A stretch of 37,381 nucleotides of DNA from CAYILR01 sp964364175 (GTDB lineage: Bacteria > Bdellovibrionota > UBA1018), in the NCBI GenBank assembly GCA_964364175.1, contig CAYILR010000044.1, positions 1 to 37,381 of the forward strand, read 5' to 3'. Made by a program: the position numbers and the translations under genes. Position 1 is the first letter of the stretch, and every line of letters starts with the position of its first letter. Below, piece after piece: positions 8,497 through 16,653 of this stretch. Below the pieces are notes generated by a model. That model saw only the letters and a list, made by a program, of their open reading frames with translations, searched no databases and was not told the origin of the DNA.

Positions 8497-8843
8497 GTCC
8501 TCAGATTCAGTGGATCTTTTCTGGTTTTCAGCCTCATTTCAGGTTGGAGCGAGAAGTTCGTCAGAAGTTGAATGAGTTGAGCCGGACTCTGCCCCAGCAA
8601 TCTTTTGATTTTAATCTGGGTCTAGAGAAGACAGAGTATGGATTTCATTGCAAAATTTCTGCTTATTCACCGATTCAACTGGTCAACGTGGAAGCTTCCT
8701 CTGATTCGCCGCGCGATGCGATCGACCGCGCCCTAGAAATGCTGGGTGCACGCCTCGGAGCTCCTGGAAAGAAGTCCCCTCGCTGGTTTCAGAGCCGAAT
8801 TTGGGTGCCGTTGAAGCGCACTTTGCATCCATTTGTTCACTAA
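8493..8843 (+). CDS. HPF/RaiA-like ribosome-associated protein (divergent)
   Basis: The 116-aa protein looks like a divergent short member of the sigma-54 modulation/HPF/YfiA family, which bind the 30S decoding region and silence ribosomes. The clue is residues 61-88: hydrophobic strand, then EASSDSPRDAIDRALEMLGARL. This matches the family pattern of a strand, an Asp turn and an Ala-Ile-Asp helix. An N-terminal strand-helix (QWIFSGFQPHFRLEREVRQKL) fits the first beta-alpha unit. The C-terminal tail is basic and Trp/Phe-containing (KKSPRWFQSRIWVPLKR), unlike standard short HPF. It is translationally coupled to the membrane protein upstream. The assignment rests on pattern recognition and could be wrong. 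Confidence 0.55.
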   Translation: MSPQIQWIFSGFQPHFRLEREVRQKLNELSRTLPQQSFDFNLGLEKTEYGFHCKISAYSPIQLVNVEASSDSPRDAIDRALEMLGARLGAPGKKSPRWFQSRIWVPLKRTLHPFVH

Positions 8844-8849
8844 ACGACA

Positions 8850-10886
8850 TTAGATCGTTTCTAATAATCCTTTTTTCTTCAACAGAGGCTTCGGATCCGG
8901 ATCCCGCCCTGCAAATTCCCTAAATAGCGCAGCCGCAGGCTGGCTCGTCCCGGATTCCAGCAATTTGCGAAATTTTTTGCCCGTCGAGGGATCGAAAACT
9001 CCATTTTTGGCAAATTCTTGAAAGGCATCCGCCTCAAGAATCTCTGCCCAAAGATAGCTGTAATAACCAGCGCCGTACCCACCTGCAAAAAGATGGAGAA
9101 ACGAGGCATACATTTTATAGCTCTTGGGTTTAGGAAGTACGGTGTATCGATTGGCGATCTCTTGAGTCACTCGGTCCAACTCTTCGACCGAATTCGGCGG
9201 CTCCATCGTGTGAAGATCCATGTCCATGAACCCGAACTCGCTCTGCCGCAAAGTCATGAGCCCTTTCATGAAGCTGCGTTTATCCAATAGCCGTTGAAGA
9301 AGTCCTCGGTCGAGGGGCTGCCCGGTCTCTGCGTGGCGAGTGAAGGACTCGAGTGAGTCCGGGTGCCAGGTCCAATTCTCCATGATTTGCGACGGTAGCT
9401 CGACAAAATCCCATTCCACAGAAAAACTATGCAAATTCAGATAGTCATTGCGACTCAGCATCGCGTGTAGCGCATGACCAAACTCGTGAAAAAGAGTCTC
9501 TACGTCCGAGTGGGGCAGGAGCGCAGGCTCTTGCGCAGTGCCCGGATTGAAGTTGCAAACATTGAATACGATCGGGATTTGGCGGGCGTCATCCGAGGTC
9601 CGCCTCGAGTAGCGCGAAACATTGCACCAAGCTCCATTGCGTTTTCCTTTGCGTGCAAAGAGATCGAGCACAAAGTAACTGATCAGCTCTCCATCCTCTC
9701 GGACTTCGTAGATTTTTTCGTCAGCGTCAGTCTTCATGGGCACGAACTTCAGTCCATAGAGCTTTTCGGCGGTGCCAAAAAGTCCCTGAAGAGTCGGCTC
9801 CAGAGGGAAATATTTACGCAGCTCCTTGGAATCGATTTGGAATTTTTTCTCGCCAAGCTTTTCGGACCAATAAGTCACGTCCCAGAGTGCCAAATCGGTG
9901 AGGCCAGAGAATTTTTTGAGCTCTTCGATTTCTTGCTGGGCTTTGATTTTTGATTTCTCCGCAAAGAGCCGGATGGTGTCGCGGATCGTAGCCACGCTTT
10001 GAACCATGCGGGACTGCAAAATGTATTCAGCATAGTTCGGAAATCCCAAAATCTGAGCCATTTTCTGGCGAAGTTTCAAGGTTTCCAAAACCAGGGGACG
10101 ATTGTCCTCTTCACCCTCGGTAGCGACAGAATGCCACTTTTCGTAGAAAATGCGCCGCACTTCCCGATCAGTGCAATAGCGCATGATGGCAAGATAAGAA
10201 GGCATGCTCAGGATAAAAACATGCCCCGTGAGGCCGCGCCGCTTGGCCTCTTGCTCAGCCATGGTCAGGTCAGGGGTCGGCATTTCAGCTAAACTCGTGG
10301 GGTCGCTGAGGTGATGGAAGAATTTTTGCTGACTATCCAAAGCATGATTGGAAATTTTCTCGGCCAATTGACTCATCTGCAGCCGGAGATCTTGAAGCTC
10401 CTGCTTTTTGGCATCATCCAGATGAACACCCGACATCTCCATGTCTCGGCGAATCAGCGCAATCGAGCGTTTTTGAGCGGCCGTCAAGTTCGTGGCTTTT
10501 TGTTGCAAAGCAATCAAGCGATCATAAAAAGGGCGGCTCATCGAAGTGCGACTGCCGTGCTCGACGAGTTTGGGTTGAAAGCGCTCGATCAATTTGCGAA
10601 GCGCATCCGACGCATCACACGAATTGAAATGAGAGACGAGAGTGAAACCGATCTGGAGTTTCTCGTCCATGTTGAGGTAAGGCTCAACGAGCTTCTCGAA
10701 TCCTTTCTCTCCGTTCAATTCCTCTTGAGGAAGAGTGACGAGGAGGTCAAACTGAGAAGAGGCCTCAGTCAGAAAATTTTCGAGTTCTTTTTCTGCGAGG
10801 GCGAGGGTCTGCGGGTCGTTGAATTGAGTCGCAACCCATTTTAATGGAATCATGCCGGGAATCGAAAGTGCTTGGGACAGGTTCAT
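8850..10886 (-). CDS. M3-family oligopeptidase
   Basis: The 678-aa zinc metallopeptidase of family M3 (oligopeptidase A, Dcp or thimet type) degrades cytoplasmic peptides. The zinc motif HEFGH lies in VETLFHEFGHALHAML, with the third ligand Glu downstream in ELPSQIMENW. A C-terminal MYASFLHLFAGGYGAGYYSY segment matches the substrate-binding loop of the family. No signal peptide is present, consistent with a cytoplasmic enzyme. ATG at 10886 is preferred; a TTG at 10901 would extend it by five residues. Neither has an obvious Shine-Dalgarno. The gene is convergent with the HPF-like gene (6 bp apart) and divergent from the ABC permease with only three bases between start codons. Confidence 0.9.
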   Translation of the reverse strand: MNLSQALSIPGMIPLKWVATQFNDPQTLALAEKELENFLTEASSQFDLLVTLPQEELNGEKGFEKLVEPYLNMDEKLQIGFTLVSHFNSCDASDALRKLIERFQPKLVEHGSRTSMSRPFYDRLIALQQKATNLTAAQKRSIALIRRDMEMSGVHLDDAKKQELQDLRLQMSQLAEKISNHALDSQQKFFHHLSDPTSLAEMPTPDLTMAEQEAKRRGLTGHVFILSMPSYLAIMRYCTDREVRRIFYEKWHSVATEGEEDNRPLVLETLKLRQKMAQILGFPNYAEYILQSRMVQSVATIRDTIRLFAEKSKIKAQQEIEELKKFSGLTDLALWDVTYWSEKLGEKKFQIDSKELRKYFPLEPTLQGLFGTAEKLYGLKFVPMKTDADEKIYEVREDGELISYFVLDLFARKGKRNGAWCNVSRYSRRTSDDARQIPIVFNVCNFNPGTAQEPALLPHSDVETLFHEFGHALHAMLSRNDYLNLHSFSVEWDFVELPSQIMENWTWHPDSLESFTRHAETGQPLDRGLLQRLLDKRSFMKGLMTLRQSEFGFMDMDLHTMEPPNSVEELDRVTQEIANRYTVLPKPKSYKMYASFLHLFAGGYGAGYYSYLWAEILEADAFQEFAKNGVFDPSTGKKFRKLLESGTSQPAAALFREFAGRDPDPKPLLKKKGLLETI

Positions 10887-10889
10887 AAT

Positions 10890-12644
10890 GTGAGAATACA
10901 AAGAATTTTAAGACCCATCAAATATTTCTCCGTGGCCGATGGGTTGGTCCTGGCGCTCGTGGCTACGTTGATCTATGGCGTCGTGGGCTTCGGACAGCAG
11001 TGGAGCTCCGAATTCCATCCTGCGACCGAAATTGATCTGTCGATTTGGGCCTTGCCTCGCTATGCGTTGTTTTCTGCGATTCGGGGGATGAGTGCTTATT
11101 TGATCTCACTCGCGTTCTCTCTGATTGTGGGTTACGCCGCTGCGAAATCCAAATATGCTGAGTGGTTTTTGATCCCCATGTTGGACATTATGCAGAGTAT
11201 TCCGGTGCTGGGCTTCCTGCCCGGATTGGTGCTAACCTTGATCGCGCTTTTCCCGAAAACGAATTTTGGCCTGGAGCTCGCAGCGATCCTGATGATTTTC
11301 ACGGGCCAGGTTTGGAACATGACTTTTAGTTTCTATGGTTCGCTGAAATCGCTTCCCACGGATTTCAAAGAGGCCTCGTCTGTGATCGGACTCAATTGGA
11401 GGCAGCGCTTGATGCAGATCGAGATGCCTTTTGCCGCTCTAGGTTTGGCTTGGAACAGCCTCCTGTCCATGGCGGGGGGGTGGTTTTTTCTGAGTGTCTG
11501 CGAGGCATTTACTCTCGGTGCGCGTGAGTACCGATTGCCCGGGATTGGCTCTTACATGGCAGTTGCGGTAGCGCGAGGAGATCGTGGAGCAATGATCGCG
11601 GGAGTGGTGGGGATGGCGACGCTGATTATCCTGATGGATATTGTGATTTGGCGGCCAGTCTTAGCTTGGGTTCACCGTTATCGCATTGAAGACGTGCCGG
11701 GTGCGGATTCGACCGAGCCTTGGATTCAGCTTTGGATTCGAGAGTCTTGGATTTTGCAGATTTTTCACTCTTTGGTCCGCCGGCTGAAGCCAGGATTTCA
11801 TCGATTGAGAAAAATTCTGCGTCAGCGGCAGAGCGTGATTCGAAAATCTCCTATCTTGCAGCAGGTTCGGGACTCGATTTGGCGCGATCAGATTTTGTCG
11901 TGGATTGGATTGCTGGCTGCTGTTGCCGTGATTGGGGTTTCTCTCTATGGTGTTTACCGGCTCACGGTCGGGTTGTTGCAACAGCCCGCGTTTACCTGGA
12001 TTTTGTTGGTGCGGAACTCGATGTGGACATTGCTGAGAGTTTTTATAGCAGTAATGTTGAGCACAGTTTGGGCTCTGCCTATGGGAATTTGGATTGCGTT
12101 GTCTCCCCAGAGATTGCGCATTGCTCAGCCAGTGATTCAGGTTTTGGCGTCGTTTCCAGCGCCGATGCTGTATCCGCTGGCAATCGCTGTTTTTTTCGGG
12201 ATGAACATTCCCTTTGATATTGGATCGATGTTCCTGATGATGTTGGGGGTCCAGTGGTACATCTTGTTCAATGTGATGGCCGGGGCAATGCGGATTTCGA
12301 GCGAGTTGCGTTTGACCATGCGATTGATGAATAACTCGCGGTGGGATCAGTGGTGGAAACTCTACCTTCCCAGTGTATTTCCTTATCTGGTGAATGGATG
12401 GCTGACGGCTGCAGGCGGAGCGTGGAACGCCAGCATCGTAGCTGAAATCGTTTCGTACCAAGGGACTGTTTTGGAAACCGAAGGACTGGGAGCCACCATC
12501 AGCCGGGCGGCGGCGTCTCAAAATTTTGGTTTGCTGTCAGCGAGTTTGTTCATGATGGTGGTGATTGTGATTTTGTTGAATCGAACGGTTTGGGCCAAAT
12601 TAGGTGAGATTGCACAAAACCGTTTCAGAATTGAAGTGATGTGA
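10890..12644 (+). CDS. Fused double ABC permease, NitT/TauT type
   Basis: The roughly 584-aa membrane protein contains two binding-protein-dependent permease domains in one chain. Each half carries an EAA-like cytoplasmic loop: EASSVIGLNWRQRL near residue 160 and the RLMNNSRWDQWWKLYLP region near 476. A hydrophilic cytoplasmic linker of about 70 residues rich in Arg/Trp (around 260-335) joins the halves. The architecture matches fused nitrate/sulfonate/bicarbonate-type permeases. GTG at 10890 is the likely start; a TTG at 10872 would add six residues and overlap the peptidase gene. The ATPase gene follows after 10 bp. No substrate-binding protein gene lies nearby, so the substrate and direction of transport cannot be assigned. 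Confidence 0.85.
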   Translation: MRIQRILRPIKYFSVADGLVLALVATLIYGVVGFGQQWSSEFHPATEIDLSIWALPRYALFSAIRGMSAYLISLAFSLIVGYAAAKSKYAEWFLIPMLDIMQSIPVLGFLPGLVLTLIALFPKTNFGLELAAILMIFTGQVWNMTFSFYGSLKSLPTDFKEASSVIGLNWRQRLMQIEMPFAALGLAWNSLLSMAGGWFFLSVCEAFTLGAREYRLPGIGSYMAVAVARGDRGAMIAGVVGMATLIILMDIVIWRPVLAWVHRYRIEDVPGADSTEPWIQLWIRESWILQIFHSLVRRLKPGFHRLRKILRQRQSVIRKSPILQQVRDSIWRDQILSWIGLLAAVAVIGVSLYGVYRLTVGLLQQPAFTWILLVRNSMWTLLRVFIAVMLSTVWALPMGIWIALSPQRLRIAQPVIQVLASFPAPMLYPLAIAVFFGMNIPFDIGSMFLMMLGVQWYILFNVMAGAMRISSELRLTMRLMNNSRWDQWWKLYLPSVFPYLVNGWLTAAGGAWNASIVAEIVSYQGTVLETEGLGATISRAAASQNFGLLSASLFMMVVIVILLNRTVWAKLGEIAQNRFRIEVM

Positions 12645-12654
12645 TGGAGGCAAC

Positions 12655-13971
12655 GTGAAAACACTCATTGAACTCAAGAATGTCAGCAAGTCATATCATT
12701 TGGAGTCCGGGAACGAACTTCGAGTTTTGGAAGGAGTTAATGTCTCGGTGGGAGAAGACGAGGCCGTCGCACTCCTGGGGCCATCGGGTTCGGGAAAATC
12801 TACTTGCTTGAGGATTATGAGTGGGTTGATCGAGGCCACTCAGGGCGAAGTTTTGGCACGCGGGAAACCTCTACACGGAATTAATTATGATATTTCGCTC
12901 GTGTTTCAGTCCTTTGCGCTTTTCCCATGGGAGACGGTTTATAATAATATCTCTTTGGCGTTGAAACCCCTGTCGCTTCCGTCGCTCGAAGCGAAGAATC
13001 GCGCACGCAAAGCCATCGACTTGGTCGGTCTCGAAGGATTCGAGGAAGCCTATCCCCGAGAGTTGTCGGGGGGGATGAAACAGCGCGTGGGAATCGCACG
13101 AGCCCTGGTCATGGAGCGGCCGATCGTTTTCCTGGACGAGCCCTTCAGCGCGCTTGATGTTTTGACTGCCGATACGCTGCGGTCCGAAATGGTGAAAATT
13201 TTCCTGGATCGAAAAACTGCGACGCGCTCGATGCTGATTGTCACTCACAATATTCAAGAAGCTGTGTTTATGGCCAAACGCATCCTCGTGATGGGTGTGA
13301 ACCCCGGGCATATCCGCAAAGAAATCGTGAATGATCTGCCTTATCCCAGGGACGAGAAATCTCCGGCATTCCAAAAAATGGTCGCGCAGATTCACGATCT
13401 GATCACCGAGGCTCTGATGCCCGATGCTCCGCAAACTCCTGCAGAGGGCCAATCGACATTGGCTGCCATGATGCCCGTGCGCGAGGCTCCCATCGAGACA
13501 TTGCCCAATATTCAAATTGGCCAGATGATCGGATTGTTGGAGGAGATTGGGGATCACGGCGGCGTTGACGACATTTTTGATCTCGCGCATCGAACCGGAA
13601 AAGATTTCGGCTCCACTTTGTACCTAGTCAAGGCTGCCGAGCTGTTAGATTTAGTGGAGACACCCAAGCAAAAGGTGCGGCTCACTGATTTGGGAAAACA
13701 CTTTGTTCAGGGCGACATCAACGTCCGCAAGCGCATGCTGAACGAACTCTTCGGTGCCCTACGAATCGTGCAGATCACCGCCAATCTGCTACGCAAAAAC
13801 GACAACTACCGAATCGACATCGAATCATTGCAAGATCGCGTCGGCGAATGGTTGCCCAACGAAGACCCCAAGCAAATCGTTCAATCTTTGGTCTCCTGGG
13901 GCCGGTTCGCCGAGTACTTCGGGTACAACGACGATACCAAGGAAATTTATCTGGATTTGGGCGGCGAATAA
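12655..13971 (+). CDS. ABC ATPase with C-terminal AAA-associated domain
   Basis: The 438-aa protein begins with a full nucleotide-binding domain (about 1-260): Walker A GPSGSGKST (42-50), Q-loop in LVFQSFALFPWETV, signature LSGGMKQRVGIARAL, Walker B VFLDEPFSALD and switch His in VTHNIQEA. A second domain follows (about 285-435), containing DHGGVDDIFDLAHRTGKDFG and the LRIVQITANLLRKND segment. This matches the C-terminal AAA-associated domain (AAA_assoc_C) found in some NitT/TauT-type ATPases. The GTG start has GGAGG four bases upstream. It forms a two-gene unit with the fused permease. The extra domain is probably regulatory, which is inference. Confidence 0.9.
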   Translation: MKTLIELKNVSKSYHLESGNELRVLEGVNVSVGEDEAVALLGPSGSGKSTCLRIMSGLIEATQGEVLARGKPLHGINYDISLVFQSFALFPWETVYNNISLALKPLSLPSLEAKNRARKAIDLVGLEGFEEAYPRELSGGMKQRVGIARALVMERPIVFLDEPFSALDVLTADTLRSEMVKIFLDRKTATRSMLIVTHNIQEAVFMAKRILVMGVNPGHIRKEIVNDLPYPRDEKSPAFQKMVAQIHDLITEALMPDAPQTPAEGQSTLAAMMPVREAPIETLPNIQIGQMIGLLEEIGDHGGVDDIFDLAHRTGKDFGSTLYLVKAAELLDLVETPKQKVRLTDLGKHFVQGDINVRKRMLNELFGALRIVQITANLLRKNDNYRIDIESLQDRVGEWLPNEDPKQIVQSLVSWGRFAEYFGYNDDTKEIYLDLGGE

Positions 13972-13992
13972 AGGGGCACAGGAGTGCCCCTT
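13971..13992 (+). terminator. Terminator-like hairpin after the ABC operon
   Basis: A perfect 9-bp stem (AAGGGGCAC and GTGCCCCTT) with AGGA loop begins at the last base of the ATPase stop codon. There is no clear U-tract after it (TTCCCG), so termination would be weak or assisted. Confidence 0.55.
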
Positions 13993-14012
13993 CCCGCGTA
14001 TGTTATTCCATG

Positions 14013-14046
14013 TTGACACGGACTCCATTTTCTAAGAAAATGGAGT
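14013..14046 (+). promoter_or_regulatory. Leaderless-type promoter with palindromic operator
   Basis: The -35 TTGACA (14013-14018), a 17-bp spacer and the -10-like GAAAAT (14036-14041) put the predicted transcript start about one base before the ATG at 14049. A perfect inverted repeat (arms 14022-14032 and 14036-14046, 11 bp each, TAA between) is centred at the upstream edge of the -10. A repressor bound there would block polymerase; in RNA the same repeat would be largely absent from the transcript. Confidence 0.5.
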
Positions 14047-14048
14047 GT

Positions 14049-15257
14049 ATGAGCACCAGTGTTACTTTGGATCTCCATTCGTGGATTTCTAGCAAATTGG
14101 AATCGCAGCTTTTGCATCACCTCGCACGAAAAAAAAGCATCTTATTGCTTGGACCGAGGCAGACTGGAAAAACCAGCTTACTGAATCGTGTTCCGTCTGA
14201 TCTCACGGTTTCTTTTTTGCTCGCGAGAGAAAGACAAAAGTACGAAAAAGATCCTGCACTGTTTACTAATGAAATTATGGAATTTGTCCAACAAAGCAAA
14301 AAAAAACTTCCATTGATTATTGTGGATGAAGTGCAAAAAATTCCAGCAGTGATGAATGAAGTTCAGTATCTTGTAGACAAAAAAATCGCTCAATTCATAC
14401 TGACGGGTTCCTCTGCTCGCAAACTTAAGATGAATACGGATGTCAATTTGCTGCCGGGTCGAGTGGTGTTGTTGAGACTGGATCCGATTTCCAGCATAGA
14501 ATATCCAGAGTTAAAAATAGAGCAGGCGATTTCTGACGGGACGTTGCCCGCTATGCTTCTCGAAAAAAATGTACATGATCGCCAGGCAGATCTACAGACT
14601 TATGTAGAAACCTATTTGGAGGATGAGATTCGTAAAGAATCAGTGGTGCGAAATTTGGCTCATTTTTCTCGTTTCCTAGAGTGGGCCTGTCTCGAGTCGG
14701 GAAAACTGGTGAGTTATCGTTCTATTTCACAGGAAATCGGAATCGCTCATACGACAGTATCGGGTTATTATCAAATTCTGGAAGATTGCCTCATTGCAGA
14801 GAGGATCGATCCTCTGACGAATTCAACTACACGCAAAAAATTGGTGAAATCGAGTCGATATCTAATTTTTGATTTGGGTGTGCGAAGACTTGGAGCCAAC
14901 GAAGCCACCGATGTTCATCCTAAAAGAAAGGGAGAATGGTTTGAACAGTGGGTTGGGCTTGAGTTGATCCGCGCGAGTCGGTGGGAAAAGGATCGTTTTG
15001 AGGTTTGTTTCTGGACAGACCCCAACGGGCCCAAGGTCGATTATGTGATTAAAAAAAATCGACGCTACATTCCCATTGAAGTGAAATGGAGCGCGTCTCC
15101 TCAACCCAGTGATGCAAAGCATATTGAAACTTTTATTTCAGAATATCCAGAAGCAAAGGACGGAGGCTTCGTCGTGTGTCGTACCGAACGTCGATTTCGT
15201 CTCAGCAAAAACGTAGTCGCGATTCCGTGGCAGGAGCTGTTTCAGGTTTTGGAGTAA
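14049..15257 (+). CDS. AAA ATPase with DUF4143 domain (copy 1)
   Basis: The 402-aa protein is a stand-alone P-loop ATPase of the AAA_14/DUF4143 type. Walker A is GPRQTGKTSLL near residue 34, and Walker B is LIIVDEVQKIP. A sensor-like strand (FILTGSSARKL) follows, then a winged-helix-like DUF4143 region (YRSISQEIGIAHTTVSGYYQIL) and a C-terminal nuclease-like fold with DYVIKKNRRYIPIEVKW. The last resembles the Asp...Glu-X-Lys core of restriction-like nucleases. ATG at 14049 fits the leaderless promoter; an in-frame ATG at 14040 would add three residues but lies inside the -10. The cellular role of this widespread family is unknown. Two paralogues lie at 30694 and 35592. Confidence 0.85.
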   Translation: MSTSVTLDLHSWISSKLESQLLHHLARKKSILLLGPRQTGKTSLLNRVPSDLTVSFLLARERQKYEKDPALFTNEIMEFVQQSKKKLPLIIVDEVQKIPAVMNEVQYLVDKKIAQFILTGSSARKLKMNTDVNLLPGRVVLLRLDPISSIEYPELKIEQAISDGTLPAMLLEKNVHDRQADLQTYVETYLEDEIRKESVVRNLAHFSRFLEWACLESGKLVSYRSISQEIGIAHTTVSGYYQILEDCLIAERIDPLTNSTTRKKLVKSSRYLIFDLGVRRLGANEATDVHPKRKGEWFEQWVGLELIRASRWEKDRFEVCFWTDPNGPKVDYVIKKNRRYIPIEVKWSASPQPSDAKHIETFISEYPEAKDGGFVVCRTERRFRLSKNVVAIPWQELFQVLE

Positions 15258-15276
15258 GTCATAGATTCAATAAAAT

Positions 15277-15313
15277 CCACGACCGAGTTCTGCCATCAGA
15301 TTCTCGGTCGTGG
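15277..15313. terminator. Inverted repeat after DUF4143 gene
   Basis: Perfect 11-bp arms (CCACGACCGAG and CTCGGTCGTGG) flank a 15-nt loop, starting 20 bp after the ATPase stop. There is no T-tract, so it may be a weak terminator or a protein-binding site. Between it and the gene at 15532 I see no further convincing gene. A TTGCAA/TATAAA pair at 15459-15485 with a short 15-bp spacer is a weak promoter candidate for that gene. Confidence 0.45.
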
Positions 15314-15531
15314 GTGAGTGAGTTTAAGAAAATGCAGTTGGCAATCCTCTCTGACTCCGAAAGTCAGCCCAGTGATGAGGAAACTCGATTGACGTATGCA
15401 TTTTTGACTTTTTTTGGCCCTCGCAAGATTCTCTCATCGAATCAGTGAGGATTTAACCTTGCAATCAACTCCCAAACTCTATAAAAGGACCCTCGTCTTG
15501 GGGATAGATACACAAACGATAAGGAGTATAT

Positions 15532-15981
15532 ATGGGTCGGTTTGTATTTGTTTTAGTCGCAGTTTTGAATTTAAGCTCAACAGTTTTTGCTGCTGAGCCA
15601 GGCATTGGACCCGAGATTGGGTTTATTGACCTCACCGAAATTACTAGGGATGGCAGAAGCCGTTTCGTCTATGGCGTAACGTCGGTTGCTTTAGGAACAT
15701 CGTTGATGGCGGCAGGACCAGCGTTGGTTGGAGCAGGTGCGGCTACTACCCTATTGGGCTCCGTCATGATTGCTGGAGGCAGCCCCTGCAAACAGCAAAT
15801 CCAAATGGCCCAAGAAGACATGAGAAACTATCTTCTAGCAGGCGAAATGACCCCAGTTCTTGAAGAAATCGTGAGCGAAATTCGGGCTCAAGCGGACGCG
15901 ATGAGTGTCAAAGAAGTTACAGAAGCAACTAATTCCGAGATCGTTTTAGGTCTTTGGAGCTTTGCACAAAATCAAATCTAA
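15532..15981 (+). CDS. Exported or membrane protein, unknown function
   Basis: The 149-aa product begins with a signal peptide (FVFVLVAVLNLSSTVFAAEP, cleavage near AFA-AEP). It has a second hydrophobic, Gly/Ala-rich stretch around residues 45-82 (LGTSLMAAGPALVGAGAATT) that could span a membrane. The C-terminal 65 residues form an acidic helix with an isolated Cys (SPCKQQ). AAGGAG lies eight bases before the ATG. The gene is 60 bp upstream of the exbB-exbD-tonB operon on the same strand and might share its transcript, but no coupling is seen. No family is recognised. Confidence 0.7.
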   Translation: MGRFVFVLVAVLNLSSTVFAAEPGIGPEIGFIDLTEITRDGRSRFVYGVTSVALGTSLMAAGPALVGAGAATTLLGSVMIAGGSPCKQQIQMAQEDMRNYLLAGEMTPVLEEIVSEIRAQADAMSVKEVTEATNSEIVLGLWSFAQNQI

Positions 15982-16041
15982 TAAATCTCCACTCGACGGC
16001 AATGGGTCCAGGCCATAGATTATCCTTCGGGGGATCAGAGT

Positions 16042-16641
16042 ATGGCAGCTTGGCTCATTGTCATCGGGTGGATTACCAAAGCAGTTTTACTTCTTCTCGT
16101 CGGCCTCTCCGTGTGGTCAGTCACGATCATGGTGGATCGGAATCGAATTTTCAAAAAAGCCCAGGGCGGCGCTCTCGACGCGATTCGGGCCATGATTCGC
16201 GACCAGGATTGGAAAGCACTCAAAAAATGGGCCGAGTCGACCGACTCGATGATCGCAAAATTCATTCAGGATCTTTTGGAAACAAAATCTGAACTCGCCG
16301 CAAAAAGTTTTCTCACCACCGAAAAAATCAAACTCGAAGCAGGTCTGACCGTGCTTGCGACTCTGGGCTCCAACGCTCCTTTTATTGGGCTTTTCGGGAC
16401 AGTGCTGGGAATCATTCAAGCATTCGGTGTTCTTTCTGGGGCTTCGCCATCGGGTGAAACCTCGGGTGGTGCTTCGCCTGTGATGAGCGCGATTTCTGAA
16501 GCATTAGTGGCTACTGCAGTGGGGTTGTTTGTAGCGATCCCAGCAGTGGTGGCCTACAATGTTTTTTCGAGAAAATTGAAATTATTGCTGACGGAATGTG
16601 AAGCTCTGAGAGATTTGTATTTTTCTCAAATAGAAAAATAA
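16042..16641 (+). CDS. exbB: ExbB/TolQ/MotA-type proton channel subunit
   Basis: The 199-aa inner-membrane protein has the three-helix ExbB layout: a first membrane segment (about 8-30), a cytoplasmic region (30-105), and two long C-terminal helices (about 105-130 and 150-175). The conserved GLFGTVLGIIQAF and the ISEALVATAVGLFVAIPAVVAYN stretch are hallmarks of the MotA/TolQ/ExbB family. With ExbD it forms the proton-driven motor that energises TonB. A short insertion rich in Ser/Gly (SGASPSGETSGGASP) separates the two C-terminal helices. It is the first gene of the TonB operon; the exbD ribosome site AGGAG begins at the last base of its stop. Confidence 0.93.
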   Translation: MAAWLIVIGWITKAVLLLLVGLSVWSVTIMVDRNRIFKKAQGGALDAIRAMIRDQDWKALKKWAESTDSMIAKFIQDLLETKSELAAKSFLTTEKIKLEAGLTVLATLGSNAPFIGLFGTVLGIIQAFGVLSGASPSGETSGGASPVMSAISEALVATAVGLFVAIPAVVAYNVFSRKLKLLLTECEALRDLYFSQIEK

Positions 16642-16653
16642 GGAGAACTACCT

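Noticed and set aside
11661..12521. Long minus-strand open frame (286 codons) inside the ABC permease
   Set aside because: Antisense shadow of a well-supported membrane protein; composition is Gln/Asn/Pro/Arg-rich as expected from reverse reading.
15331..15448. 38-codon open frame starting at ATG 15331
   Set aside because: No ribosome site, no coupling and no protein-like features; lies in a gap with a hairpin.
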